This document shows positions 63,961 to 64,000 of a stretch of 64,000 nt of DNA, one piece after another. How positions within the stretch are numbered: the first letter of the stretch is position 1; each line of letters begins with the position of its first letter. The notes under the pieces were generated by a model. That model was not told the DNA's origin. It did not search any database and saw only the letters and a program-made list of their open reading frames with translations. This DNA is from Xestospongia bergquistia. Its lineage: Eukaryota; Porifera; Demospongiae; Haplosclerida; Petrosiidae. The stretch spans positions 7,627,501 to 7,691,500 of the forward strand of contig OZ014411.1 of the NCBI GenBank assembly GCA_963965975.1, read 5' to 3'. A program made the position numbers and the translations under genes.

Positions 63961-64000
63961 CACAATCTACATATCAAGATATTATAAAGTGTACAAGCAA

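Overview
The window looks like the genome of a sponge, probably a demosponge such as Amphimedon (inference). It is AT-rich, with introns often only 45-100 bases long, GT-AG splice sites, TATA boxes, AATAAA signals, animal-type multidomain proteins and genes packed closely on both strands. No bacterial operon signals, tRNA, rRNA or CRISPR array were seen. All gene models were spliced by eye, so individual exon edges may be off by a few bases.

Layout. (1) 800-10764 (+): a 17-exon gene for a giant single-pass receptor-like protein of about 2,470 residues: signal peptide, EMI, EGF, four calcium-binding-type EGFs, two sushi repeats, EGF, a long unrecognised ectodomain, two Ig domains, GCC2/GCC3-type Cys-rich repeats, TM and an acidic tyrosine-containing tail. 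(2) About 11.3-11.9 kb (-): weak Cys-rich zinc-finger exons. (3) 13420-13824 (+): a single-exon linker-histone-domain protein. (4) 14779-46462 (+): one very large gene of about 60 exons for a divergent IP3-receptor/ryanodine-receptor family channel. An 8.5 kb intron (16477-25013) holds fold-back repeats and a decayed Ty1/copia retrotransposon (19611-24107). A 6,571 bp DNA transposon (36061-42631) with about 0.5 kb terminal inverted repeats sits inside a coding exon, flanked by a 6 bp target duplication. A separate 34 bp tandem duplication breaks the reading frame at 28199-28266. (5) 47919-50172 (+): a TRIM-NHL protein (RING, two B-boxes, coiled coil, filamin, NHL). (6) 51.2-63.9 kb: a diverged tandem array containing one 13-finger C2H2 gene (55436-56626, -), one dead copy (51271-52080, -) and a finger-less remnant (61.8-63.9 kb), with a partial IPT-like secreted or membrane gene and a second linker-histone-domain gene (60383-60793, -) in between.

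The genes do not form a functional cluster. The most notable biology is the IP3R/RyR-like channel. Its filter is changed, its IP3-contact segments look poorly kept, and two independent lesions suggest that this copy or haplotype is a dying or polymorphic paralogue. The transposon that broke it is unusual: it has internal tandem repeats in its ends, an interrupted integrase-core transposase with introns, and a receptor-like exon set as possible cargo.
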